DNA from: Kibdelosporangium philippinense
GTDB taxonomy: Bacteria; Actinomycetota; Actinomycetes; Mycobacteriales; Pseudonocardiaceae
Reading direction: 5' to 3'
NCBI RefSeq assembly: GCF_021390435.2
Contig: NZ_JAJVCN010000001.1
Span: forward strand, 3,100,001-3,164,000
DNA length: 64,000 bases
Shown here: positions 34,792-42,900 of the stretch, piece by piece
How the letters are laid out: each line of letters opens with the position of its first letter
Position numbering within the stretch: the first letter of the stretch is position 1
Notes under the pieces: generated by a model
What the model saw: only the letters and a program-made list of their open reading frames with translations
What the model was told of the DNA's origin: nothing
The model's database searches: none
Program-made: the position numbers and the translations under genes

Positions 34792-35409
34792 TCAGGCATC
34801 CCACGCTTGGCGCAACGCCCGCGCGAACACCTCGGTCGGCTGCCCGCCCGACACACCGACCTTGCGGTCCAGCACGAAGAACGGCACGCCCCGGGCGCCG
34901 AGCTGCGCGGCCTCTCGCTCCTCGGCACGCACATCGTCGGCGTAGACGGTCTTGTCCGCCAGCACGCGCAGCACGTCCGCCTTGTCCAGGCCGACCTCGA
35001 CCGCGACATCGACGACCGTGTCATCGGTGAAGATCGGCCGGGCCTGCGCGAAGTTCGCCTCGAACAACGCCGACACCATCTCGTGCTCCAGCCCCTTGGC
35101 CCTGGCCACATGCAGCACGCGATGCAGGTCGAACGTGTTGCCGACCTCGCGGTCCGTGCGATATCCGAGGCCTTCGCCCTTGGCCAGCGCGGCGACCTGG
35201 TCCTCCATCCCGGAGGCCTGCGGGCCGTACCGCTCGACGAGCATGTCCTGCACCGGCTGCACCCCGGCGTGGCTCGGATCCAGCTCGAACGACCGGTAGA
35301 CCACCTCGACCTCGTCCCGGTGCTCGAACTCGGCCAGCGCCTGCTCGAAGCGTGCTTTGCCGATGTAGCACCACGGACAGATGACGTCGCTCCAGATCTC
35401 CACACGCAC
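34792..35409 (-). CDS. DsbA-family (FrnE-like) oxidoreductase
   Basis: A 205-residue cytoplasmic thioredoxin-fold protein of the FrnE type. It starts VRVEIWSDVICPWCYIGKAR with the active-site CPWC. Next come VVYRSFELDP and the helical insert (RVLHVARAKGLEHEMVSALF), and finally the cis-Pro loop RGVPFFVLDRKVGVSG. FrnE-like proteins act as disulfide isomerases or in polyketide-linked redox. GTG 35409 is chosen, since the longer frame to 35718 has no domain. Confidence 0.92.
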   Translation of the reverse strand: MRVEIWSDVICPWCYIGKARFEQALAEFEHRDEVEVVYRSFELDPSHAGVQPVQDMLVERYGPQASGMEDQVAALAKGEGLGYRTDREVGNTFDLHRVLHVARAKGLEHEMVSALFEANFAQARPIFTDDTVVDVAVEVGLDKADVLRVLADKTVYADDVRAEEREAAQLGARGVPFFVLDRKVGVSGGQPTEVFARALRQAWDA

Positions 35410-35527
35410 GTTCGCAAGTTTACGAAATGCCCGTGTGTGGGGCGAGTACGCACTTGCGGGGTAAGGACCCAGCGTAAGCAGGCGGGTAACCCGATCGAGC
35501 AAACCGGCCGTCTGCTTCGCTGAAGGC

Positions 35528-35818
35528 GTGATTAAGAAGCGTCGGCAGAAGAATGGCATGGTGACCGTCACGTGGGTCCTGCCCGCGGACGTGCACGACG
35601 GCCCAGTGAGTGTCGTGGGCTGCTTCAACGACTGGACACCCGGCATGCACGTGCTGGGCAAGCGGTCCAACGGAACCCGCTCGGTGTCGTGGACGGCGCA
35701 GTCCGGCACCGAGACCAAGTTCCGCTATCTCGGCCACGGCGGCCGCTGGTTCAACGACCCCGATGTGGCAGGCGAGGGCGACGACAGCGTGGTCATCGCA
35801 GAGCTCTCCGCGAGCTGA
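35528..35818 (+). CDS. Stand-alone CBM48-like (isoamylase early-set) protein
   Basis: 96 residues: TVTWVLPADVHDGPVSVVGC, FNDWTPGMHVLGKRSNGTR, FRYLGHGGRWFNDPDVAG. This is the carbohydrate-binding early-set fold found in glycogen-branching enzymes, here alone, as often in actinobacteria. It probably binds alpha-glucan; role unknown. GTG 35528. A classic terminator follows. Confidence 0.88.
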   Translation: MIKKRRQKNGMVTVTWVLPADVHDGPVSVVGCFNDWTPGMHVLGKRSNGTRSVSWTAQSGTETKFRYLGHGGRWFNDPDVAGEGDDSVVIAELSAS

Positions 35819-35832
35819 CCCTTTCCCGCCAG

Positions 35833-35871
35833 CCGGCCGCGCCGAGATAACCGGCGCGGCCGGTTTTGTTT
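35833..35871 (+). terminator. Rho-independent terminator
   Basis: CCGGCCGCGCCG (35833-35844) pairs exactly with CGGCGCGGCCGG (35852-35863), followed by TTTTGTTT. It closes the CBM48-like gene. Confidence 0.9.
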
Positions 35872-35910
35872 GACTCTCCCACGGTGTGAGGGCCTGTACT
35901 GGGAGATGTC

Positions 35911-36690
35911 ATGTTCAGCATTGGAGATTTCGCCAAGCACGGCCGGGTATCGGTCCGCATGCTGCGTCACTACGACGCCATCGGGCTGCTGCGGCCTGCC
36001 CACGTCGACCAGTCGAGCAACTACCGCTACTACACCGCCGAGCAGCTCACCCGGCTCAACCGGATCATCGCGCTGAAAGATCTCGGCTTCAGCCTGCACC
36101 AGGTCGGGACCATCCTGGACGAGCAGGTCAGTGTCGAGCAGTTGCGCGGAATGCTGCGGCTGCGCCGCATCGAGCTGCACAGCGTCGTCGAGGAGGCGGC
36201 GGCACGGCTGGCCAGGGTCAAGGCGAGGCTCCGCAGTATCGAAACCGAGGACGGCATGGCCGACGAGATCGTCATCAAATCCCTGCCCGCGATGCGCCTG
36301 GCAACCCGCTCCGCGACCGCTCCAAGCTTCGACCCCCAAGACATCGGGCCGGTTGTCGGACCCTTGTTCCAGCAACTGTGCGACCAGATCACGCCCACTG
36401 GCCCGGGCCTCGCGCGCTACTGCCAAGAACCCGACGGCAGCATCACCGCGCACGTTGGTTTCCCGGTCGCTACCGAGGTTCCCGGCATGGTCGACGTGCC
36501 CGCGGTGCCGCGGGCGGCGACAGTCGTGCACCGCGGCAGCATGGACGACGTGTTGCCGACCGCGCAGGCGTTGGCACGGTGGATCGACGCCAACGGATAC
36601 CGCTCGACCGGCCTGCCACGGGAGTTGTCGCTCGCGTGCCCTGAGGACCGCGGCCAGTGGGTGACCGAGCTGCAGGAGCCGATCGCGTGA
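35911..36690 (+). CDS. MerR-family regulator with GyrI-like sensor domain
   Basis: 259 residues in BmrR-like layout. The MerR HTH is FSIGDFAKHGRVSVRMLRHY and SSNYRYYTAEQLTRLNRI (residues 2-50). A coiled linker (HSVVEEAAARLARVKARLRS) leads to a GyrI-like ligand-binding domain (AMRLATRSATAPSF, GPLFQQLCDQ, WVTELQEPIA). Such proteins activate transporters when binding lipophilic drugs. Coupled (GTGA overlap) to the BtrH-like gene. Confidence 0.92.
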   Translation: MFSIGDFAKHGRVSVRMLRHYDAIGLLRPAHVDQSSNYRYYTAEQLTRLNRIIALKDLGFSLHQVGTILDEQVSVEQLRGMLRLRRIELHSVVEEAAARLARVKARLRSIETEDGMADEIVIKSLPAMRLATRSATAPSFDPQDIGPVVGPLFQQLCDQITPTGPGLARYCQEPDGSITAHVGFPVATEVPGMVDVPAVPRAATVVHRGSMDDVLPTAQALARWIDANGYRSTGLPRELSLACPEDRGQWVTELQEPIA

Positions 36691-37550
36691 CCAGCTATAT
36701 CGGCTCTGGCCCGTACTGCTACACCCATTGCGTGGCAATGCTTACCGGTGTCACGCCCGCGGTGTTCGAGACGTTGACCGGCTCGCCGTTCGGGGCCCAG
36801 ATCGACCGAACCCAGCCTTATTTCGACCCGTGCGGGTGGGATCCGCAGATCGGCGTGGACGCGGCGCTGTCGCTGCTGGGCTGGTCGTGCCGCCGGGAAA
36901 GCGGGGGAGACCCGGTCGCCCGGCTGCGTGCGGTGAGCGGGCCGGTCATGATCGGGCCCTTGGATATGGAGTCCTTGTCGTATCAGACCGCGGGTGGCGG
37001 GGACCATTACGTGCTGCTGCTTGAGGTCCGCGATGACGTGGTGGTGCTGCACGACCCGCATGGCCATCCGTATGCCACGCTGCCTGTGTCGGAGTTCGTC
37101 GTGGCGTGGGAAGGCAACGCGGTCACGTACTGCGATGAGCCGTTCGTGTTGCGGACGGGATTCGTGCGCGACCGGGTTGTGTCCGAAGTGGACGCTCTGC
37201 GGACGTCGCTGCCACAGGCGATCCGCTGGCTCGAAGGCGCCACAGAAGCTGTTGAGACGATGGCCTCACAGACACTCGAGCCGGAGGCGCGTGATGTGCT
37301 GGCGGTGTTCGGGATCCGGCTCGGCGCGCGCAGACTGGCCGACGCGTCGACGTGCTTGCGGATGCTGGGGTTGATCGACGCCGCCGAGGTCATGGACGAG
37401 CAGGCACGATTGGTCGGTAGCCTGCAGCATCCGCTGGTCACCGGCTCGCCGGGATTCGCGGACGGTCTTCGCCGCCTCGCGCCGACGTATAACCACCTGC
37501 GCGAAACCCTGCAGGCTCACTACGTTTTCCTAGTGCGTGTCGATCACTAG
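36687..37550 (+). CDS. BtrH/C39-like papain-fold protein
   Basis: A 287-residue protein whose N-terminal half has a plausible cysteine-protease-like triad: Cys in SGPYCYTHCVAMLTG (about 8-12), His in GGGDHYVLLLEV (about 107) and Asp in VVVLHDPHGHPY (about 121). This arrangement is shared by C39-type peptidases and BtrH-like acyltransferases of aminoglycoside pathways. The C-terminal half is helical. Start GTG 36687 overlaps the merR stop. Enzyme class is not certain. It may modify or remove a compound sensed by the MerR protein. Confidence 0.7.
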   Translation: MTSYIGSGPYCYTHCVAMLTGVTPAVFETLTGSPFGAQIDRTQPYFDPCGWDPQIGVDAALSLLGWSCRRESGGDPVARLRAVSGPVMIGPLDMESLSYQTAGGGDHYVLLLEVRDDVVVLHDPHGHPYATLPVSEFVVAWEGNAVTYCDEPFVLRTGFVRDRVVSEVDALRTSLPQAIRWLEGATEAVETMASQTLEPEARDVLAVFGIRLGARRLADASTCLRMLGLIDAAEVMDEQARLVGSLQHPLVTGSPGFADGLRRLAPTYNHLRETLQAHYVFLVRVDH

Positions 37551-37985
37551 CAACTGATCGGACGTCACGAACCCGTGCCGCACGTACACCGGCACGGCCC
37601 GCGAGTCGGAATACACGGTCACGCGCATCAACCCAAGCTCGCGGGCCAACTGCAGCAACCCGCCGACCAGGTCGTTGCCAATGCCACGGTCGCGGTGCCG
37701 CGGCAGGACGTACACGCACTGCACATCCCCGGTTTCGCGGGTCAACGCCCGCGGGGTGGGCACGCGCGGCGCGATCGCGAGCCACGCCATGCCGATCACC
37801 TCGCCCGCGTCGACGGCGACGAGACATCGGTGCGTCTCGGCGTTGTGTCGAGCCCATTCGGTGAACGGGCCGACGAACTCCTCCGCCGATGTGTCCCCGG
37901 CGTTGCCGTTCTCGCAGACCCATTGCCACCGTAAGCGGGCGACGACGGGCAGGTCAGCGTCAGCCGCGAGCCGGATCTCGGTCAT
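37530..37985 (-). CDS. GNAT acetyltransferase
   Basis: 151 residues: IRLAADADLPVVARLRWQWV, CLVAVDAGEVIGMAWLAIAP, acetyl-CoA loop VYVLPRHRDRGIGNDLVGGL (about 92-111), and VTVYSDSRAVPVYVRHGF. General GNAT; substrate unknown. 3' ends of this gene and the BtrH-like gene overlap by 21 bp. Its start overlaps the upstream FBP gene's stop by 4 bp. Confidence 0.9.
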   Translation of the reverse strand: MTEIRLAADADLPVVARLRWQWVCENGNAGDTSAEEFVGPFTEWARHNAETHRCLVAVDAGEVIGMAWLAIAPRVPTPRALTRETGDVQCVYVLPRHRDRGIGNDLVGGLLQLARELGLMRVTVYSDSRAVPVYVRHGFVTSDQLLVIDTH

Positions 37986-38476
37986 GCCCGCACCTTAGCC
38001 AGGAACCCCGACAGGTTGGCTATGGTCCGCTCAACCTGGGCATCCAAGCTCAGCGACTCGTGCAGCCGGGCGCCGGGACCCGCGTCCTTCTTGCCCCGCA
38101 TGTACAGCGAACACGCCAGGTCGGTGCACATGTACGCGCCGACCGAGTTGCCGTTCTGGCCGCTCTTGCCCGCTTTGCGCGCGGTCATCAGCGCCACGCC
38201 ACCGCCCGCGTGCGTGGTCAGGCACAGCGAACACATCGTGCGACGAGCCTGCACGGCCGACGGCGCCGCCCGGCGCAGCGCGATCCCGACCAGCCCGTCG
38301 CCCTCCCGGGCCACCAGGTAGGCGCGTTCGGGCGACGCGGGGTCCTGCCAGCCGAAGAAGTCCAGGTCGTCCCATGGCTTGCCGGCCAGGTCACGGGGCA
38401 CGGCCATCCGCTTGGCCTCACCCTTTGTGCAGTTGACGAACGACGCGCGGATCTCGCTCTCGGTGACGGGTTTCAT
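37982..38476 (-). CDS. FBP-domain (zinc-ribbon-like) protein
   Basis: A 164-residue actinobacterial FBP-type protein. Start ATG 38476 (MKPVTESEI). Core: SFVNCTKGEAKRMAVPRDLA, WDDLDFFGWQDPASPERAYL, and paired cysteines TMCSLCLTTHAGGG and YMCTDLACSLYMRGK that probably bind zinc. Related proteins bind elongation factor G in antibiotic-resistance (FusB-like) systems, but chromosomal copies like this have no proven role. Divergent from a TetR gene with a perfect palindrome between. Confidence 0.85.
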   Translation of the reverse strand: MKPVTESEIRASFVNCTKGEAKRMAVPRDLAGKPWDDLDFFGWQDPASPERAYLVAREGDGLVGIALRRAAPSAVQARRTMCSLCLTTHAGGGVALMTARKAGKSGQNGNSVGAYMCTDLACSLYMRGKKDAGPGARLHESLSLDAQVERTIANLSGFLAKVRA

Positions 38477-38492
38477 GGCATCGACGGTAAGA

Positions 38493-38511
38493 TGCCTAGA
38501 GATACTAGGCA
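38493..38511. promoter_or_regulatory. Palindromic TetR operator
   Basis: TGCCTAG-AGATA-CTAGGCA is a perfect 7-bp inverted repeat between the FBP gene and tetR. A further half-site-like CTTCTAGG lies at 38523-38530. Position and symmetry suggest autoregulation by the adjacent TetR. Confidence 0.75.
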
Positions 38512-38541
38512 AATGATTAAGGCTTCTAGGACGAGTGGTGT

Positions 38542-39105
38542 ATGGCACGTGCAGGACTGACCACGCAGCGCCTGGTCGAGGCGGCCGCGGAGCTGGCCGA
38601 CGAGGTCGGGTTCGACAACGTGACCGTCTCCGCGCTCGCCCGCCGGTTCGGCGTCAAGGACGCGAGCCTCTACTCGCACGTGCGTAACGCCCTGGACCTG
38701 CGTGAACGCGTCGCCATGCTGGCATTGGCCGAGCTGGCCGACCGCGCGGCGGACGCGTTGGCCGGGCGCTCAGGCAAAGACGCGCTGGTGGCGTTCGCCA
38801 ACGCCTACCGTGACTACGCCACCGCGCATCCCGGCCGGTACGCCGCCGCGCAGATGCGGCTACGCCCCGAGGCACTGCACGCCAGCGCGGCGCGTAAGCA
38901 CTCCGAGATGACCCGTGCGATCCTGCGTGGCTACGGACTGAGCGAACCTGACCAGACCGACGCGATCCGCATGCTGCACAGCACGTTGCACGGCTATGTC
39001 AGTTTGGAGACCGCGGGCGCGTTCAACCACACCCCCAGGGCGGTGGACGCGTCCTGGTCACGCACGCTGGACGCGCTGCACGCGCTGCTCAACTCGTGGC
39101 CGTGA
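38542..39105 (+). CDS. TetR-family regulator (WHG-domain type)
   Basis: 187 residues. HTH: LVEAAAELADEVGFDNVTVS, FGVKDASLYSHVRNALDLRE (about 8-55). The C-terminal domain has the TetR_C_33/WHG-like pattern (YRDYATAHPGRYAAAQMR, MLHSTLHGYVSLETAGAF). Short leader with a perfect palindrome controls the divergent FBP gene and probably itself. Confidence 0.92.
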   Translation: MARAGLTTQRLVEAAAELADEVGFDNVTVSALARRFGVKDASLYSHVRNALDLRERVAMLALAELADRAADALAGRSGKDALVAFANAYRDYATAHPGRYAAAQMRLRPEALHASAARKHSEMTRAILRGYGLSEPDQTDAIRMLHSTLHGYVSLETAGAFNHTPRAVDASWSRTLDALHALLNSWP

Positions 39106-39349
39106 CCCGTTTCGTGCCGTAGACGTCCGGGTGGTCGTCGCATTCAGCGATGAAGTCGTGCGGATAGCCCTTCGTGAAACCGGTGGCCGTCTCCAGGCGC
39201 CGCATCTGGTCGTCGCTCAGGACAACCCCGCTCGCGCCGAGGTTGTCTTTCACCTGTGCGGCACTGGTCGCACCGATGATCGGATGCACCAGGTTGTACT
39301 GCACCTGCACGCACGCGAACGCCGTCCACCCGCGCCACTCCGCGAACAC
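39089..39349 (-). pseudogene. Aldo/keto reductase relic
   Basis: The frame reads EWRGWTAFACVQVQYNL, a mid-barrel segment of aldo/keto reductases, joined directly to HPIIGATSAAQVKDNLGASG and VLSDDQMRRLETATGF, which are their C-terminal NADP-binding and tail segments. About 100 intervening residues and the entire N-terminal half, with the catalytic Tyr and Lys, are missing. So at least one internal deletion and a 5' truncation occurred. Its 5' end abuts the MmyB-type relic, and its 3' end overlaps tetR. Confidence 0.7.
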
Positions 39350-39773
39350 CTCGACCTATGGGCGACTGTTCGACACGGTCCCGCAGAACATGGCGTGGTT
39401 CGTGTTCACCTCGCCGCAGGCGCGCGTGGTGTTCCCTGACTGGGATCGGGTGGCTGACGAATGGGCGGCAGAGCTACGGGCCGCCGCGTCACTGGGGGAT
39501 GGGTATGCGGCGTTCATGGCCGAGGAGTTGAGGGTCGCGGGCGGTACGGAGTTTTCCAGTCGCTTCGAATCCTCGGCGAAGCTCGCCAGCCGCACCGGCG
39601 TAGAGCAGTGGCACTACCCGGACGCGGGGCGGCTGCGGCTGGCGTTCGAGACATTGACATTGCCGGATGCCGATGAGCAGCGGCTGATCGTGTACCTGCC
39701 CGCGGACGAGCCAACATCCGACGCCCTCGACCGGCTGGCTCTGGTGGCTGCGCGCGACGAGGTCCTGCGGTAG
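39345..39773 (+). pseudogene. MmyB-type XRE regulator, N-terminally truncated
   Basis: The frame carries the ligand-binding part of MmyB-type regulators: NMAWFVFTSPQARVVFPDWD, VADEWAAELRAAASLGDGYA, FSSRFESSAKLASRTGVEQW and GRLRLAFETLTLPDADEQRL. The N-terminal helix-turn-helix (about 100 residues) is gone; sequence before about 39,350 belongs to the antisense reductase relic. No credible start codon with ribosome binding site. The two relics meeting at this point mark an old deletion junction. Confidence 0.75.
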
Positions 39774-39784
39774 CAGGGGTGTCG

Positions 39785-40810
39785 TCAGCCGTTCTCGAGT
39801 GGCTGGGTCTGCGTGACTACGTTCTGCAGGAGCAGGCGTTCGCGTTCGCGGGCTTCGGTCAGCTGCCGGGTCAGTTCGCGGATGCTGACTTCGTGCGCGG
39901 CCAGTTGCTGTGCCGCGGTGTTGTAGCGGGCGAGTGCCTGGGCTGATTCGGCCGCTGAGCTGGCTTGGGCGTTGCGGGCGGCCTCGGTTTCCTTACGCGC
40001 GTGGGCGAGGTCTTCCAGGTGTCGCTGTGCGGTGAGCTCGGCAAGGCACGCGGCCTCACCGGCTAGCCGGGCACGTTCCTCAGCACTCGCGATCTTGGCC
40101 TCGGCCAGGGTTTTCGCCGCCTCCGCGCGCTCGGCGGACGTGAGCGCCAATGCCAGTGCCTGCTGAGTGTTCTGGTGCGCTTCGGTCAACTCCCGCAATT
40201 CGCGGCGGGTGGTTTCCATGCGGGTGACCGCGTCCAGCTGGGCTTGTTCAGCCAGCGTGGCGCGGGTTTCGGCCTGGCCGCGGGCGCGTTCGTGCTCGGC
40301 GCTCTGGGCCCAGGCGGCTTTCTTGACCTGTTCGGCTTCGTGGATCGCGTGTTCGGCGGCTTCTTCGGCGGCTTTGCGGCGCTGCTGGTCCTTGGCCGCG
40401 GACGACAGCGCCTCCGCACGAACCCGCACAGCATCGTCCAGTTCCCGGCGCGCCAGCTCAACGTTCAGCAGGGCCTCGGCGGTCTCGGCTTTGTCCTGGG
40501 CCGAACGTGCCACCGCGCCCGCGTCGAGCTCATCCCAGCGCCGCCGGACCTCGGCCAGTTCTCGCAGTGCCGCGTCCAACGCCTCGCGGGTCTGCCCACC
40601 CAGTTCCCGCAGCACCGCCACCGGTTCGGCCACGCTCACCGATTCCAGTGCCCGGCGGCGTCGGGAGGCTTCATCGGCGTGGGTTTTGCCGCAGTAGCGC
40701 ACAGGCTTTCCGCCTTTGAGCCGTCCCCGCTCGTCGCGCGCCGGTGGAGGCAAGGGGTTGTCACATCCGTCCAGGGCGCATGTCGCGGTCTCGGCCGCCT
40801 CTTCTTTCAC
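39785..40810 (-). CDS. Long coiled-coil protein with Cys-rich N-terminus
   Basis: 341 residues. The N-terminal 50 residues hold CALDGCDNPLPPP and VRYCGKTHADEASRRRR, possibly zinc-binding. The rest (60-330) is almost continuous alanine/glutamate/arginine-rich coiled coil (for example AEEAAEHAIHEAEQVKKAAW). The style recalls KfrA-like plasmid proteins, which bind DNA by their N-terminus and form filaments. The upstream 80 bp is full of perfect palindromes, which supports a DNA-binding autoregulator. Family not confirmed. Confidence 0.75.
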   Translation of the reverse strand: MKEEAAETATCALDGCDNPLPPPARDERGRLKGGKPVRYCGKTHADEASRRRRALESVSVAEPVAVLRELGGQTREALDAALRELAEVRRRWDELDAGAVARSAQDKAETAEALLNVELARRELDDAVRVRAEALSSAAKDQQRRKAAEEAAEHAIHEAEQVKKAAWAQSAEHERARGQAETRATLAEQAQLDAVTRMETTRRELRELTEAHQNTQQALALALTSAERAEAAKTLAEAKIASAEERARLAGEAACLAELTAQRHLEDLAHARKETEAARNAQASSAAESAQALARYNTAAQQLAAHEVSIRELTRQLTEARERERLLLQNVVTQTQPLENG

Positions 40811-40832
40811 CCGACCAGCATATCTCAGTCGC

Positions 40833-40916
40833 TTACGCGTACGCGTTACTCGTAACGCGTGTTGAATACGCGTAACTAGTGATAATGATTGGTTCAGTGA
40901 TAATTGCCGTTATCAC
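40833..40916. promoter_or_regulatory. Cluster of perfect palindromes (ACGCGT and GTGATAA)
   Basis: ACGCGT occurs at 40835, 40841, 40855 and 40868. ACGCGTTAC-TC-GTAACGCGT (40841-40860) is a perfect 20-bp palindrome. Next, AGTGATAAT is repeated directly at 40879 and 40896, and GTGATAA-TTGCCG-TTATCAC (40897-40916) is a perfect inverted repeat. This AT-richer block lies just upstream of the coiled-coil gene and resembles a multi-site operator or a centromere/iteron-like array. Confidence 0.8.
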
Positions 40917-41044
40917 GGTGTTCTAGGGTCGGGCGGCGAGGTCAGGGACACACGCGATATCTGTTGCGACGCGCAGGCAAAATGCCAGGCGCTGACCTGG
41001 GGGCACGTTGGTGGCGCGTCACAGAGAACTAGGAGATCGTCACC

Positions 41045-41155
41045 GTGACGAAATTGCACCTGCAGTTGGGAGGGGCAGCTGAAATGTCAGTGGTTGTGCA
41101 CAGCCCCTCACACAGCGCTGATCTCGGCGAGATCCGGCTACCTACTGGTGCATAG
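41045..41155 (+). CDS. Possible 36-residue peptide ORF
   Basis: GTG 41045 is preceded by TAGGAGA (9 bp away). It reads MTKLHLQLGGAAEM ... LPTGA and ends at 41155, overlapping the end of the antisense HAF-repeat gene by 14 bp. No leader-peptidase site or maturation gene is nearby. Too short to judge from composition; listed because the ribosome binding site is good. Confidence 0.25.
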   Translation: MTKLHLQLGGAAEMSVVVHSPSHSADLGEIRLPTGA

Positions 41156-42494
41156 GTGAATTGCGCTTCCGCTCCGCGCGGAGATGGCCGCTCGACGTGG
41201 ACGCCGTGCCGATGATCGTGCCGTGGGCGTTGATTGCGACGGCAGTGCTGTCGGTGTGCGCGGGCAGTGTGCCCAGATCGGTGATCCGGCCCGCTGGGTC
41301 CCACCGCACCGCACGGGTATAGCCGCTTTTCATGGACGCGTAGCCGATGATCACGCCGTCGTCATTGATCGCGAGAGCGTAGCTGTCGCCGCCGCTGAGG
41401 GTGCCCAGGTTGGTGATGCGGCCCGCATCGTCCCACCGCACCGCGCGGGACTCGCCAGTGGCCTCGGCCACCCAGCCGATGATCACGCCGTCGGTGTTGA
41501 TCTCGCGGGCAGCGCTGTTGGGGTAGCGGCCGCCGGGCAGGGTGCCCAGGTCGACGATCCGGCCTGCCCGGTCCCACCGCACGGCGTGCTGCTGGCCGCT
41601 GGCCGTGTGCGCCGTGCCGATGATCACGCCGTCGTCATTGATGCCGGCACCATAGCTGTAGCGGCCGCCAGGCAGGCCGCCCAGGTCGATGATCCCGCCC
41701 GTCGGATCCCACCGCACCGCACGGGGCTCGACTTTGGCCACGGACGCCGTACCGATGATCGTGCCGTGGGCGTTGATTGCGACGGCAGTGCTGTCGGTGT
41801 GCGCGGGCAGTGTGCCCAGATCGGTGATTCCGCCCGCTGGGTCCCACCGCACCGCGTGCTGCTGGCCGCTCGACGTGGACGCCGTACCGATGATCACGCC
41901 GTCGGCGTTGATCCCGACGGCAGTGCTATCGGTGTGGCAGGGCAGGGTGCCCAGGTCAGCGATTCCGCCCGCTGGGTCCCACTGCGCTGCGTGCTGCTGG
42001 CCGCTGGCCGTGGACGCTTGGCCGATGATCACGCCGTTGTCATTGATCGCGACAGCGGCACTGGAACGGCCGCCGGGAAGGGTACCCAGATCGGTGATCG
42101 CGCCCGTCGGATCCCACCGCACCGCGTGCTGTTCGCCGCTGGCCGTGGACGCTTGGCCGACGACTACGCCGTTGTCATTGATCGCGACAGCGTCGCTCTC
42201 GCCGCCTCCGGGCAGGCCGCCCAGATCGGTGAGCCCACCCGCTCGGTCCCACCGCACCGCGTGGCTGGAGTAGAGAACAGAGGGCGCCTGGCTGATGACC
42301 GTGCCGTCGTCGTTGATCCCGACAGCGGCACTGGAACGGCCGCCGGGCAGAGTGCCCAGATCGGCGATCGGGGTGGCAGCGACAACCAACCCTGCCGCCA
42401 TCATTGCTGCGGCCCCGATACCGAAGGCCCACAGTCCCCATACGCGACGTCGAGGAAAAAGCGCCGCCGCTCCCCATCGTTGATGTTTCCTCAC
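41142..42494 (-). CDS. Exported HAF-repeat protein
   Basis: 450 residues. One N-terminal hydrophobic segment (WGLWAFGIGAAAMMAAGLVV) acts as signal/anchor. Then come nine HAF-type repeats of about 44-46 residues, each with a DLG(T/G)LPGG unit, an AVxINxxGxIIGxA unit and a HAVRWDxxG unit. HAF repeats form a beta-propeller-like fold of unknown role. Repeat units at 41,200-41,310 and 41,745-41,855 are almost identical in DNA, pointing to recent duplication. Start GTG 42494 has a strong GGAGGAGG ribosome binding site; a longer frame to 42560 is less likely. Confidence 0.88.
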   Translation of the reverse strand: MRKHQRWGAAALFPRRRVWGLWAFGIGAAAMMAAGLVVAATPIADLGTLPGGRSSAAVGINDDGTVISQAPSVLYSSHAVRWDRAGGLTDLGGLPGGGESDAVAINDNGVVVGQASTASGEQHAVRWDPTGAITDLGTLPGGRSSAAVAINDNGVIIGQASTASGQQHAAQWDPAGGIADLGTLPCHTDSTAVGINADGVIIGTASTSSGQQHAVRWDPAGGITDLGTLPAHTDSTAVAINAHGTIIGTASVAKVEPRAVRWDPTGGIIDLGGLPGGRYSYGAGINDDGVIIGTAHTASGQQHAVRWDRAGRIVDLGTLPGGRYPNSAAREINTDGVIIGWVAEATGESRAVRWDDAGRITNLGTLSGGDSYALAINDDGVIIGYASMKSGYTRAVRWDPAGRITDLGTLPAHTDSTAVAINAHGTIIGTASTSSGHLRAERKRNSPMHQ

Positions 42495-42687
42495 GTTATC
42501 CCTCCTCCTCACAGGAAACGTGTGATCCGGACACCTTGACGGTCTGTGAGCAGCCACCACAGGTGTGGGAAACGCAGCGGTCTTCCCCTGGCCGTGCCCG
42601 TAGCGGCTGACCGCTGGTTTTTGTTGCCCTGGAAGGGGTTGGCCCTATTCACCGGGAGGACTGAGACATCATTCGACACGCCACCGC

Positions 42688-42723
42688 TTAACTGCAGCAT
42701 GCTCGTTAACTGCAGCATGCTCG
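42688..42723 (+). repeat. Exact 18-bp tandem duplication
   Basis: TTAACTGCAGCATGCTCG occurs twice, back to back (42688-42705, 42706-42723), in the 400-bp gap before the GMC gene. The unit includes GCAGCATGC-like symmetry. The rest of that gap (42495-42900) contains no gene I can support. Confidence 0.9.
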
Positions 42724-42900
42724 GAACACGAGCACAGGGGCCAGACGAGGCGGAAAGTGTCACGTGGCGCCAAGTGGTCAAGCTTGACCAGGTTATCTCC
42801 GTCACGGCCGGAACACGCCAATCCCTGTCGATCGTCTCGGCTGGGTGTCCCGCCGCCCTTAGCATCGCTGTCGATCACATGATCGAAAGGGCAGCCATTC

